64,000 bases of DNA, taken from the NCBI GenBank assembly GCA_004353515.1, contig SMNZ01000006.1, positions 310,001 to 374,000 of the forward strand. Reading direction: 5' to 3'. The position numbers and the translations under genes were made by a program. The DNA comes from Alteromonadaceae bacterium M269. GTDB lineage: Bacteria; Pseudomonadota; Gammaproteobacteria; Enterobacterales; Alteromonadaceae. The notes under the pieces are model-generated. The model did not search any database, was not told the origin of the DNA, and was given only the letters and a program-made list of their open reading frames with translations. Below, in pieces: positions 44,811 to 53,822 of the stretch; the first letter of the stretch is position 1, and the number at the start of each line of letters is the position of its first letter.

Positions 44811-46925
44811 ATGGCTATCGAGATGGAGCAGTTTTACGACATTTTCTTCGAGGAAAGTCTCGAAGGGTTAGATGTGATGGAACAGTCTCTGTTGTCAATG
44901 AACTCGGGATCAGAAACTGATCTTGAGATCATCAATAATATCTTTCGTGCAGCTCATTCAATCAAAGGAGGAAGTGGTACCTTTGGGTTTACCGAAGTCG
45001 CAGAGTTTACTCACGTCTTAGAAACATTGTTGGATGAAGCAAGGGACGGGAAATACACGTTAACCGAAGAGTCGATCGAATTGCTCTTGCGCTCATGCGA
45101 TTGTTTGAGAAATATGATTTTTGCTCTTCAGGCTAAGGAATCAATAGATACGGAGCAATCCAAAGAGCTCATTGAGGCTTTTAATAAAATTCTGGACGAA
45201 GAGAACGGTGGAGGAGGCTCGGCGCCGAGTGCTGAGTTAGCAAGTGAAAGCAACGCTAGTGCGGAAGACGACGGTCTCAAAAACTGGCAGATTGTTTTTG
45301 TTCCAGAGCCTGAAGTCCTGCAAACCGGCAATGAGCCATTACGTTTATTTAAAGAGTTAGCGGCGCTAGGAGAGCTTAGCTGTAAAGCACATTTCGACAA
45401 ACTACCTTCTTGCGAAGAACTTATCGCCGATGAGTGTTACCTCAGTTGGACGTTGGAACTCAAAAACAGTGACGCGAGTGAAGAAGAAATTCTTGAAGTT
45501 TTTGATTGGGTCATCGATGAATGCAAGCTCGAAGTGAAGGCTGTGTCTGGTGAAACTGAGCAGGACGTTGAGCGAGAAGTCGAGAGTAAAAGTGCAGAAG
45601 TGCACGAAGAGAAAGAAATTCCCAACGCTAAGGAAGAACCTAAACAAGCGCCCAAACCTGTTGCTGCGAAACCTGCAGCTCCGAAGAGTGGCGGTAACGA
45701 AAATGCCGGTTCTGCAGCATCTGCCAGTGCATCCTCGATTCGTGTAGGAATTGATAAGGTCGACAACCTGTTCAACTTGGTTGGCGAGCTAGTCATAACC
45801 CAATCTATGTTATCGGAGTTAGGTAATAACTTTGATATGACCAAGCTCGAAAAGCTCTCTAGCGGGCTTGAACAGTTATTGCAAAATACCAAAGAAATGC
45901 AAGAAAGCGTCATGCGAATACGCATGCTGCCTATCAGTTTTGCATTCAATCGTTTTCCTCGCATGATTCGGGATTTATCCGTCAAAATCGGTAAGAAAGT
46001 TGAATTGATCATTCAAGGCGAAAGCACTGAATTAGACAAAACTGTGATGGAAAAAATCAGTGACCCTCTAGTTCATCTCGTTCGTAACGCGATTGACCAC
46101 GGTATTGAAACAGCTGAGGAGAGACTTGAAAAAGGAAAACCTGAAACAGGACACATCCGTCTCGACGCCTACCATCAGGGCGGCAATATTGTTATTGAAG
46201 TCGGTGACGATGGTAAGGGGCTAAACAAAGATGCCATTTTCAACAAAGCTGTTGAAAAAGGGTTGATTGAGAGAGACGTTCAATTAACAGAGCCTGAGAT
46301 TTTCGACCTGATTTTCCAACCAGGTTTCTCCACTGCTCAACAAGTGAGTGATATTTCAGGCCGTGGCGTTGGTATGGATGTGGTCAAACGGAACATTAAA
46401 TCCTTGGGTGGACGGATACTCATCGAATCCAAGATTGATGTCGGCACTACAATCAAGGTTCACCTGCCACTAACGCTCGCTATTCTCGACGGACAACTGG
46501 TTCGTGTCGGAGAAGAAGTCTACGTTGTGCCACTACTCGCGATTGTTGAATCTCTACAAATAAAATCTGAGCTGGTTAATCGAGTCTCTGGTGACATTTT
46601 GCTCTATCGACTGCGTGAGGACAACGTACCCATCATTCGGATATACGAAGAATTCGGTATCGAAGCTGATAACGTCGATATCGATAACGCGCTACTAGTG
46701 GTTGTCGAGGGTGACGGTCAGAAAGTTGGTTTGTTGGTTGATGAACTTCTGGCTCAACAACAAGTGGTTATCAAGAGTTTAGAAAGTAACTACAAACGCG
46801 TCGATGGCGTATCGGGTGCGACCATTCTCGGCGATGGTTCAGTTTCAATGATTATCGATATTCCCGGTTTGATTAGCTATTCGTCGAAACGCTCTCGTAA
46901 GCGTTCGCACGTGAAAGCGGCTTGA
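44811..46925 (+). CDS. cheA: Chemotaxis histidine kinase CheA
   Basis: 704 residues. P1 HPt domain with H49 in FRAAHSIKGGSGTFGF. A P2-like region (about 155-255) precedes a Glu/Lys/Pro/Ala-rich linker (about 255-305). P3 dimerisation starts ASSIRVGIDKVDNLFNLVGELVITQS. The P4 ATPase has LVHLVRNAIDHGIE, VGDDGKGL and GRGVGMDVV. The P5 CheW-like domain (about 560-690) ends the chain. A complete kinase, seventh-class (F7) by operon context rather than by measurement. 7 bp before the first cheW. Confidence 0.97.
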   Translation: MAIEMEQFYDIFFEESLEGLDVMEQSLLSMNSGSETDLEIINNIFRAAHSIKGGSGTFGFTEVAEFTHVLETLLDEARDGKYTLTEESIELLLRSCDCLRNMIFALQAKESIDTEQSKELIEAFNKILDEENGGGGSAPSAELASESNASAEDDGLKNWQIVFVPEPEVLQTGNEPLRLFKELAALGELSCKAHFDKLPSCEELIADECYLSWTLELKNSDASEEEILEVFDWVIDECKLEVKAVSGETEQDVEREVESKSAEVHEEKEIPNAKEEPKQAPKPVAAKPAAPKSGGNENAGSAASASASSIRVGIDKVDNLFNLVGELVITQSMLSELGNNFDMTKLEKLSSGLEQLLQNTKEMQESVMRIRMLPISFAFNRFPRMIRDLSVKIGKKVELIIQGESTELDKTVMEKISDPLVHLVRNAIDHGIETAEERLEKGKPETGHIRLDAYHQGGNIVIEVGDDGKGLNKDAIFNKAVEKGLIERDVQLTEPEIFDLIFQPGFSTAQQVSDISGRGVGMDVVKRNIKSLGGRILIESKIDVGTTIKVHLPLTLAILDGQLVRVGEEVYVVPLLAIVESLQIKSELVNRVSGDILLYRLREDNVPIIRIYEEFGIEADNVDIDNALLVVVEGDGQKVGLLVDELLAQQQVVIKSLESNYKRVDGVSGATILGDGSVSMIIDIPGLISYSSKRSRKRSHVKAA

Positions 46926-46932
46926 GGAGCTA

Positions 46933-47463
46933 ATGATGGAGCAGATAGAAGTTCCCGATCAGTTTGTTGATAACAACGAATTTCAGCTTGAAGGAATAGA
47001 CTTTATTACCAACGGTGATCAATACCTGACATTTACCCTAGGTGAAGAAAATTACGGTATCGATATCCTCGTTGTTAGCGAAATCAGAGGGTGGGATGTA
47101 CCAACTCATATTCCTAATGCACCAGCTCATGTTAAAGGTGTAACTAACCTAAGAGGAACTATTGTTCCTATCGTCGACTTGCGCACGCTGTTCCATTTGG
47201 GGGAAGCGGAATACAAGCCAACCACTGTGGTAATTGTGATTTCGTTAACCAATGAACGCGTTGATAGAACGATGGGCTTTGTCGTTGATTCGGTATCAGA
47301 TGTACTCAATGCGGATGTCGATGAGGTGAAAAGTCACTCTTCCTTTGGTGGTTCTGTTCCACCTGATTATGTAGATGGTCTCGTTAATGTTGGTGAAGAT
47401 ATTGTGACTTTGCTCAACGTAGAGCAGTTGCTGAGTTTGGATGATGATCATGCAGAACACTAA
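46933..47463 (+). CDS. cheW: CheW coupling protein 1
   Basis: 176 residues, SH3-like CheW fold: YLTFTLGEENYGIDILVVSEIRGWDVPTHIPNAPAHVKGVTNLRGTIVPIVDLR, then TTVVIVISL and DVSDVLN-type end strands. It carries an N-terminal extension of about 30 residues before the core. It bridges receptors and CheA. Its last 23 bases overlap the start of a second cheW. Confidence 0.95.
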   Translation: MMEQIEVPDQFVDNNEFQLEGIDFITNGDQYLTFTLGEENYGIDILVVSEIRGWDVPTHIPNAPAHVKGVTNLRGTIVPIVDLRTLFHLGEAEYKPTTVVIVISLTNERVDRTMGFVVDSVSDVLNADVDEVKSHSSFGGSVPPDYVDGLVNVGEDIVTLLNVEQLLSLDDDHAEH

Positions 47464-47968
47464 TAGCAACTTATCAGCTCACGATGCTGCTGAAGCATCA
47501 AACAGAGAAATACTCAGTTTTATTTTGGATAACGAAGAGTTCGGTGTGGATATCCTTTGTGTTAAGGAAATTCGTGTTTGGACTAGCGTTACCGAAGTAC
47601 CTAATACGCCTAGCTATTTAAAAGGTGTGATTAACCTTAGAGGGACAATAATTCCAATAATCGACCTCAGCGAGCGCTTTCAGCGCCCAGCAAAAGAATA
47701 TAACGAAACGACAGTCGTCATTATCTTACATGCAATTATTGAAGGTAAAGAAACTGTTGTTGGCATAGTGGTAGATGCTGTCTCAGACGTTTACAAGTTT
47801 GATGAGAAGCAGATTCGACCCGCGCCTGATTTTGGTTCTGAAATCGATAGTCGCTTTATCAATGGTATGGCGACGTTATCAGAAAAAATCATCATTTTAT
47901 TAAATTCTTCCAAGCTATTAGATGCTGATGAGCTCTATCGGATGACGAATCGAGCAAAAGCTGTTTAA
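47441..47968 (+). CDS. cheW: CheW coupling protein 2
   Basis: 175 residues, again CheW: ILSFILDNEEFGVDILCVKEIRVWTSVTEVPNTPSYLKGVINLRGTIIPIIDLSERF. It differs clearly from CheW 1, so it is not a recent copy. The start could be any of three in-frame ATGs (47441, 47444, 47450), all inside the previous gene's end. Paired CheW genes at this position are usual in F7-type clusters. The two may favour different receptors. Confidence 0.94.
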   Translation: MMIMQNTNSNLSAHDAAEASNREILSFILDNEEFGVDILCVKEIRVWTSVTEVPNTPSYLKGVINLRGTIIPIIDLSERFQRPAKEYNETTVVIILHAIIEGKETVVGIVVDAVSDVYKFDEKQIRPAPDFGSEIDSRFINGMATLSEKIIILLNSSKLLDADELYRMTNRAKAV

Positions 47969-48005
47969 GAGCACATTTAGCCTCCATGAACGTTGAGGAA
48001 CGATT

Positions 48006-51000
48006 ATGACACCTGAACAAATTGAGTTGGTAAGACAAAGCTGGAAATCTGTCGATGAGATTTCAGAAACTGCAGGCAAGTTGTTTTACGACACTTTATT
48101 CGAGTTGGATCCTTGCCTGAAAGACTTGTTTAAAGGTGACATCGGTGAGCAAGCGCAAAAGCTGATGTCGATGATCGGTTCCGCCGTTAATTTGTTGGAC
48201 GATATGGACAAGTTAACACCCGTGTTGCAGCAGCTGGGCAGACGTCACAAAACTTACCAAGTGACAGATGTCGATTATCAAACTGTTGCACAAGCGCTCC
48301 TACAAACCCTTGGGAAAGGTTTAGGAGATGCTTTTACCCCTGAAGTTAAAGACGCCTGGATAGAGGTATACGGCGTAATATCTACCTGCATGATCGAAGC
48401 TGCAAAAGAACAAGAATCAACAGTAGATACAAGCAATGTTGAGGAAACTGAAATGAGTAGCAATGCGAACGATATAGCCGCTTTCTTTAAAGGCGCAATA
48501 GATCAGTCGGGCACCGCCAGTGTCATGATCGACCGCGATTTGAACATCACCTATGCCAACCAAGCGACTATTGATTTGATGACCAAACATGAAGCGGTTT
48601 TTCAACAGAAATACCCAGGCTTCAAAGTCGAAAATGTTGTAGGTAGCTGTATCGATTCTTTCCACGCCAATCCAGCTCATCAAAGACAATTACTGGGTGA
48701 TCCCAGTAACTTACCTTATGTCACCGATATCCAAATAGAGCACCTGACTTTCGAGCTCAATGTGACAGCTATCAATGATGCAGCGGGTAACTATATCGGT
48801 AACTCTTTGGAATGGCAGGATGTGACTGCGATTAGAGAAAAAGAGAATATTGCAGCTCAACTTCAGGGTGCGATAGATCAGTCAGGCACGGCCAGTGTCA
48901 TGGTTGATAGAGATTTAAATATCACTTACGCCAACAAAGCCACTCTCGAGTTGTTGGGTAAGCATGAAGAAACTTTCCAGAAAAAATACGCCGGTTTCTC
49001 AGCTGATGCAGATAAGTTGATTGGAACTTGCATCGATATCTTCCATGCAAACCCTGCACACCAGCGTAAGTTGCTGGATGATCCAAGCAATTTGCCTTGG
49101 AAAACAGATATTGAAATTGAGCACCTCAAATTCGAATTGAACGTAACTGCGATAAATGACGCATCGGGCAATTACATTGGTAACTCTCTCGAGTGGCAAG
49201 ATGTCACTGAAGTCCGAGAGCAAGAAAATATTGCAGCTCAACTTCAAGGTGCTATAGACCAATCAGGTACCGCCAGTGTGATGGTTGATAGAGACTTTAT
49301 TGTGACTTATGCCAATAAAGCCACATTAGATTTGCTGAAACAGCACGAGACGACTCTTCAGAAGAAATATCCGGGCTTTGTTGCTTCAGAAGAAGCGCTC
49401 ATCGGAAGCTGCATCGATATGTTCCATGCGAATCCTGCGCATCAACGTCAATTGCTGGATGACCCGAATAACTTGCCGTGGAAAACCGATATTAAGATTG
49501 AAGATCTAACCTTCGAGCTGAATGTGACTGCAATTAACGATGCTGCGGGCAATTACATCGGTAATTCACTGGAATGGCAGGATGTTACGGATGCTAGGCT
49601 GAGAGAAATTGAAGTCGGCCGACTAAGTTCTGCTGCCGAAGGCATGACAACAAACCTCATGATGGCAGACACCAAAGGTAATATTGTGTATATGAACCCA
49701 GCGGTTGTAGAAATGCTGAAGTCAAGAGAAACACAGCTCAGAACTGTATTACCTTCATTTAGTGTTGATAAGGTCGTTGGCACTAACTTTGATTCCTTCC
49801 ATGCGAACCCTGCCCATCAGCAGAACTTATTGGGTAATCCAGATAACTTGCCTTATGTCACCGACATAAAAGTCGCTGGTTTGGAGTTCAACTTAACAGC
49901 TATGGCACTCAAAGATAGAGATGGCAACCACATTGGAACCGGTGTGCAGTGGGTTGATACAACGGCTGAGAAAGATGCTCAGAGACAGATTGAAGGTCTG
50001 ATTTCGTCGGCTATCCGAGGAGAATTAGACGCTCGAATGGATACAGAAGCTTATGATGGGTTTATGGCTGAGTTAGGCACCAATATCAATCAACTGATGG
50101 ACAACATCGTTGAGCCAATCAATTCGACCCAAGAGGTAATTCAAGCCTTAGCGAAGGGTGACCTAAGTAAAAACATGACAGGCGAATATGGTGGTGAGTT
50201 CCTCGCTTTATCAAACGCCGTTAACGATTCGATGAATAATTTGGCGAGTATGGTTGGTGAGATAACCAATGCGTCGAGTAACGTGTTTAGTGCTGCAAGA
50301 GAAATAGCACAAGGTAATACTGACTTGAGTCATCGTACCGAATCACAAGCTTCTAGTCTTGAAGAGACAGCTTCTGCAATGGAAGAGCTTACGTCGACCG
50401 TTCAGCAAAATGCTGAGAATGCGACTCAAGCGGCTAAGTTAGCAGAAGGCGCAATGGGTAAAGCAAGTAGCGGTAGTGAGGTAGTGAGTAGCGCCGTAAC
50501 AGCGATGGAAGAGATTGATAAGTCCAGTAAACAAATCGCGGATATTATCGGTGTCATTGATGAGATTGCATTCCAAACTAACTTGCTGGCGCTCAATGCA
50601 GCTGTGGAAGCAGCGAGGGCGGGCGAACAAGGTCGAGGATTTGCAGTTGTGGCGGCCGAGGTTCGTAACCTGGCGCAACGAAGCGCAGCAGCAGCGAAAG
50701 AGATCAAGGGTCTTATTAACGACAGTGTGAGTGCGGTTGGTAAAGGAACGAAGTTAGTTGATGAAACTGGTCAAACATTTAGTGAGCTGGTGGAAGCTGT
50801 ACAAGAAGTGGTGACCATGATTTCGGATATAGACAGTGCCAGTAAAGAGCAAGCCGCAGGTATCAATGAAGTCAGCCAAGCTGTCGCTCAAATGGACGAA
50901 ATGACGCAGCAAAATGCTGCGTTGGTTGAAGAAGCGACTGCATCGAGTAAGTCGATGGAAGAGCAAGCGCAAGAGCTGCTTGACCAAGTTGGTTTTTTTC

Positions 51001-51122
51001 AAACAGCGGAAAAGAGTGACTCCATAGTAACGCCCATCAATAGAAAGCCTGTAGCCGTTCCGAGAGGTCGAGCAAGTGCCAATGTTGAAGTGGCTTCTGA
51101 TGAGGTCTGGGAAGAGTTCTAG
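48006..51122 (+). CDS. Soluble chemoreceptor: globin, four PAS-like repeats, HAMP-like, MCP signalling domain
   Basis: 1038 residues with no membrane helix. Residues 1-135 are a globin ([28 protein letters not shown]) with candidate proximal His H81 in GRRHKTYQ. Four PAS-like repeats follow at about 160-275, 287-402, 412-529 and 538-653; each has a FHANPAHQ block, and the first three also share [12 protein letters not shown] and [18 protein letters not shown]-like helices (about 660-745) lead to an MCP hairpin ([35 protein letters not shown]). The chain ends VWEEF, a CheR tether. It takes the place of Aer2/McpB in Pseudomonas che2, so oxygen, NO or redox sensing is inferred. Confidence 0.92.
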   Translation: MTPEQIELVRQSWKSVDEISETAGKLFYDTLFELDPCLKDLFKGDIGEQAQKLMSMIGSAVNLLDDMDKLTPVLQQLGRRHKTYQVTDVDYQTVAQALLQTLGKGLGDAFTPEVKDAWIEVYGVISTCMIEAAKEQESTVDTSNVEETEMSSNANDIAAFFKGAIDQSGTASVMIDRDLNITYANQATIDLMTKHEAVFQQKYPGFKVENVVGSCIDSFHANPAHQRQLLGDPSNLPYVTDIQIEHLTFELNVTAINDAAGNYIGNSLEWQDVTAIREKENIAAQLQGAIDQSGTASVMVDRDLNITYANKATLELLGKHEETFQKKYAGFSADADKLIGTCIDIFHANPAHQRKLLDDPSNLPWKTDIEIEHLKFELNVTAINDASGNYIGNSLEWQDVTEVREQENIAAQLQGAIDQSGTASVMVDRDFIVTYANKATLDLLKQHETTLQKKYPGFVASEEALIGSCIDMFHANPAHQRQLLDDPNNLPWKTDIKIEDLTFELNVTAINDAAGNYIGNSLEWQDVTDARLREIEVGRLSSAAEGMTTNLMMADTKGNIVYMNPAVVEMLKSRETQLRTVLPSFSVDKVVGTNFDSFHANPAHQQNLLGNPDNLPYVTDIKVAGLEFNLTAMALKDRDGNHIGTGVQWVDTTAEKDAQRQIEGLISSAIRGELDARMDTEAYDGFMAELGTNINQLMDNIVEPINSTQEVIQALAKGDLSKNMTGEYGGEFLALSNAVNDSMNNLASMVGEITNASSNVFSAAREIAQGNTDLSHRTESQASSLEETASAMEELTSTVQQNAENATQAAKLAEGAMGKASSGSEVVSSAVTAMEEIDKSSKQIADIIGVIDEIAFQTNLLALNAAVEAARAGEQGRGFAVVAAEVRNLAQRSAAAAKEIKGLINDSVSAVGKGTKLVDETGQTFSELVEAVQEVVTMISDIDSASKEQAAGINEVSQAVAQMDEMTQQNAALVEEATASSKSMEEQAQELLDQVGFFQTAEKSDSIVTPINRKPVAVPRGRASANVEVASDEVWEEF

Positions 51123-51201
51123 ACCTCTATAGAAACGTCAACGATTGGAATTAAGTGAGCAGATGGTGCTTGTCGAATGATTTTATGGAGCGTAGAGAAC
51201 T

Positions 51202-52095
51202 GTGAATGGGGTGGTAGAAGAGAATAGACCTACAGAATACTCCTTGAGTAAAGGTCAGTTTAAGTTTATCTGCGATACCGTTTATAAAACGACGGGTATC
51301 GTGTTGGATGAGCGTAAACGCGAAATGGTTTACCGTCGCCTGATGCGAAGAACTCGGCAGCTAAAGTTGCCGAGCTTCGATGCTTACTGTCAGTTGCTCA
51401 AAGATGATCAGGGTTCAGAACTCCCGAGTTTTATTAACGCCATCACAACAAACCTAACGAGCTTTTTTAGAGAGTCTCACCATTTTGATTACATTGCGGA
51501 AAAGTTTCTGCCTGATCATATTAAAACACACCGGCATACCAAGCGATTGCGTATATGGTCTGCGGCATGTTCAACGGGTGAAGAGCCATACAGCTTAGCC
51601 ATAACTTTGCTTGATGCTGAACCTAATCTTACAGCGAACTGGGACGCCAAGATATTAGCCACGGATTTGGACACGGAAGTTTTGGCTAAAGGCCAAAGCG
51701 GTATCTACACAAAAGACCGTATTGATGGGCTTCCAAAGTCCATGCTGAAAAAGTGGTTTACGCAAGGCAAAGGTGAGAATGCAGATTTGGTGAGAGTTTC
51801 TCCAAAGCTTAATGAAATGATCACCTTTAATCAGCTTAACCTTTTGCATAAATGGCCTATGCGGGGCCCATTTGATCTCATCATTTGCCGTAATGTTCAT
51901 ATTTATTTCGATAGGCAAACCCAAGATAGGCTTATTCAACGCTATCACGAGTTGCTCAGGCCTGGAGGAATACTCATTTTGGGTCACAGCGAAAGTATGA
52001 GTAAAACACAGACCCAATTTAATCTTCTTGGTCGGACTATATTCGAAAAGAAAGCTGTTCGTGAACCGAAAGAAGGCGGTTCAGCATGTTATTAG
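51202..52095 (+). CDS. cheR: Chemotaxis protein methyltransferase CheR
   Basis: 297 residues from a GTG start. N-terminal helical domain with LDERKREMVYRRLMRRTRQL. Then the SAM fold with LRIWSAACSTGEEPYSLAI and ILATDLDTEVL. The beta-subdomain follows, which binds receptor pentapeptides in E. coli CheR. Later FDLIICRNVHIYFD (usually RNVMIYFD) and LLRPGGILILGHSES. It should methylate the upstream receptor, tethered by its VWEEF end. It overlaps cheD by 10 bp. Confidence 0.95.
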   Translation: MNGVVEENRPTEYSLSKGQFKFICDTVYKTTGIVLDERKREMVYRRLMRRTRQLKLPSFDAYCQLLKDDQGSELPSFINAITTNLTSFFRESHHFDYIAEKFLPDHIKTHRHTKRLRIWSAACSTGEEPYSLAITLLDAEPNLTANWDAKILATDLDTEVLAKGQSGIYTKDRIDGLPKSMLKKWFTQGKGENADLVRVSPKLNEMITFNQLNLLHKWPMRGPFDLIICRNVHIYFDRQTQDRLIQRYHELLRPGGILILGHSESMSKTQTQFNLLGRTIFEKKAVREPKEGGSACY

Positions 52096-52733
52096 CCAAT
52101 AGAAAGAAAGACTTTCCTCCTTGTCTTCGGGGGTTCGAGCACGTTAATCGTTACTTGGATCGCCAGAACAAGAAAATCGTCGCCAAAATCTTACCCGGTG
52201 AATTTTATGTGAGTCGGAGTGAAGAGCTCATTGCAACGACCTTAGGTTCATGTGTATCAGCATGCATATGGGATGAATACAGCAGTATCGGCGGCATGAA
52301 TCACTTTATGTTGCCCTTAACGGACAAAGAATCGCATGAGGTAACTTGGGGTAATGATCAAAGTGATGCGACACGTTTCGGTAACTATGCGATGGAGCAT
52401 TTGATCAACGAAATACTGGCGAATGGTGGACTGCGTAAAAACTTAAGAGCGAAGGTTTTTGGTGGTGGCAAGATCATGGAAAACATGAGCGACGTGGGCC
52501 ACAAAAACTGCCAGTTCGTGATTGATTATTTGGCGACCGAGAATGTCCCAATTATTGCGCATGATTTGGGGAGTACCTACCCAAGGAAAATCATGTTTGA
52601 CCCTATCAGTGGTAAAGCACATATGAAACGACTCCAGTCAATGCATAACAATACTTTGGTTGATAGAGAGGCCAGCTATCAGAAAAGTATTGCTAACAAA
52701 CCGGTGGAGGGTGACATTGAACTATTCGATTAG
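52086..52733 (+). CDS. cheD: Chemoreceptor glutamine deamidase CheD
   Basis: 215 residues. The catalytic Cys is C56 in TLGSCVSACIWD, and the His is H73 in GGMNHFMLP; AKVFGGGKIMENM follows. It deamidates receptor Gln side chains. The last residues are EGDIELFD, nearly the same as the tail of the final MCP of the operon (EGDVELF). No CheC is encoded nearby. It starts inside the end of cheR. Confidence 0.95.
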   Translation: MLLANRKKDFPPCLRGFEHVNRYLDRQNKKIVAKILPGEFYVSRSEELIATTLGSCVSACIWDEYSSIGGMNHFMLPLTDKESHEVTWGNDQSDATRFGNYAMEHLINEILANGGLRKNLRAKVFGGGKIMENMSDVGHKNCQFVIDYLATENVPIIAHDLGSTYPRKIMFDPISGKAHMKRLQSMHNNTLVDREASYQKSIANKPVEGDIELFD

Positions 52734-52751
52734 CTGTAAAGTGAGTAGCCG

Positions 52752-53807
52752 ATGATAAAAGTTTTAGTAGTTGATGACTCAGAACTTATTAGGAAAATGC
52801 TCGTTGCTATCTTGTCGGAAGACGCGCAATTAGAGGTTGTTGGTACTGCTATTGACCCTATCGATGCACGGGCAAAAATAAAACTACTCAACCCAGATGT
52901 CATTACCTTGGACATCGAAATGCCGAGAATGGATGGCATTACTTTCTTAAAGAACTTGATTAGATTACGCCCGTTACCCGTTGTGATGATTTCGACACTC
53001 ACAGAAAAAGGCGCAGATATTACCTTTGAAGCACTGCAAATTGGTGCTGTTGATTTTATTCCCAAACCAAAGCTTGATGTTCGCACTAACTTGGGTGCTA
53101 TGGCGCATGAGATTTGCAGTAAAGTGAGGTCAGCCGCTGCTGTTGATATCGAAGCATTGGTTACTCAACTATCTAAGTCAGAGCAAAAAGTTGCTTCTCC
53201 GAGGATGCTCGAACTCGATAAACCCACATCGGTTGAGCTTATCGTTATCGGTTCTTCTACCGGTGGAACCGAAGCACTTAAATTGGTTCTTTCTCAGCTT
53301 CCACCCAATATGCCGCCTATACTGATAGTACAGCATATGCCGCCAGGTTTTACTCTGTCATTTTCCAATCGATTAAATGGTGTGGTGAAACTTGAAGTTT
53401 CGGAATTTTCCAGAGATGGAACCGAGCCGAAACAAGGACAGGCCTATATAGCAAATGGTGCCAACCATATGGTTGTTCGTAAAGGCAGAGGAAAGACACT
53501 GATTTTTCAGGATGATTCAGATCCGGTGAGTCGGCACAAACCTTCAGTGGATGTGCTCTTTGAGTCGGTTGCTGAGTGCTATGGCAATAAAGCTATTGGT
53601 GTCATCCTAACTGGTATGGGATCTGACGGCGCTAGAGGCCTGAAAATGATGCGTGATACGGGGGCGGAGACTATTGCTCAGGATGAGAAAAGCTCCGTTG
53701 TTTGGGGGATGCCAAAGGCAGCTGTTGATTGCAACGCTGCGAAACATGTATTGGCATTAAATAATATTGGAAACAAGCTCATTGAGCTATGCCGTCATAG
53801 TGAGTGA
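52752..53807 (+). CDS. cheB: Protein-glutamate methylesterase/deamidase CheB
   Basis: 351 residues. Receiver with phospho-acceptor D54 (VITLDIEMPRMDG); methylesterase with catalytic Ser in IGSSTGGTEAL (S169), His in VQHMPPGFT (H195) and Asp in LTGMGSDGARGL. It removes receptor methyl groups when phosphorylated by CheA. 18 bp after cheD and 15 bp before the last MCP gene. Confidence 0.96.
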   Translation: MIKVLVVDDSELIRKMLVAILSEDAQLEVVGTAIDPIDARAKIKLLNPDVITLDIEMPRMDGITFLKNLIRLRPLPVVMISTLTEKGADITFEALQIGAVDFIPKPKLDVRTNLGAMAHEICSKVRSAAAVDIEALVTQLSKSEQKVASPRMLELDKPTSVELIVIGSSTGGTEALKLVLSQLPPNMPPILIVQHMPPGFTLSFSNRLNGVVKLEVSEFSRDGTEPKQGQAYIANGANHMVVRKGRGKTLIFQDDSDPVSRHKPSVDVLFESVAECYGNKAIGVILTGMGSDGARGLKMMRDTGAETIAQDEKSSVVWGMPKAAVDCNAAKHVLALNNIGNKLIELCRHSE

Positions 53808-53822
53808 TTAAGGGTCGTAATA

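Noticed and set aside
45437-46012. 191-codon open frame on the minus strand inside cheA
   Set aside because: It lies wholly antisense to the intact cheA P2/P3 region, has no recognisable domain and shows the low-complexity Ser/Leu make-up of a reverse-frame shadow.
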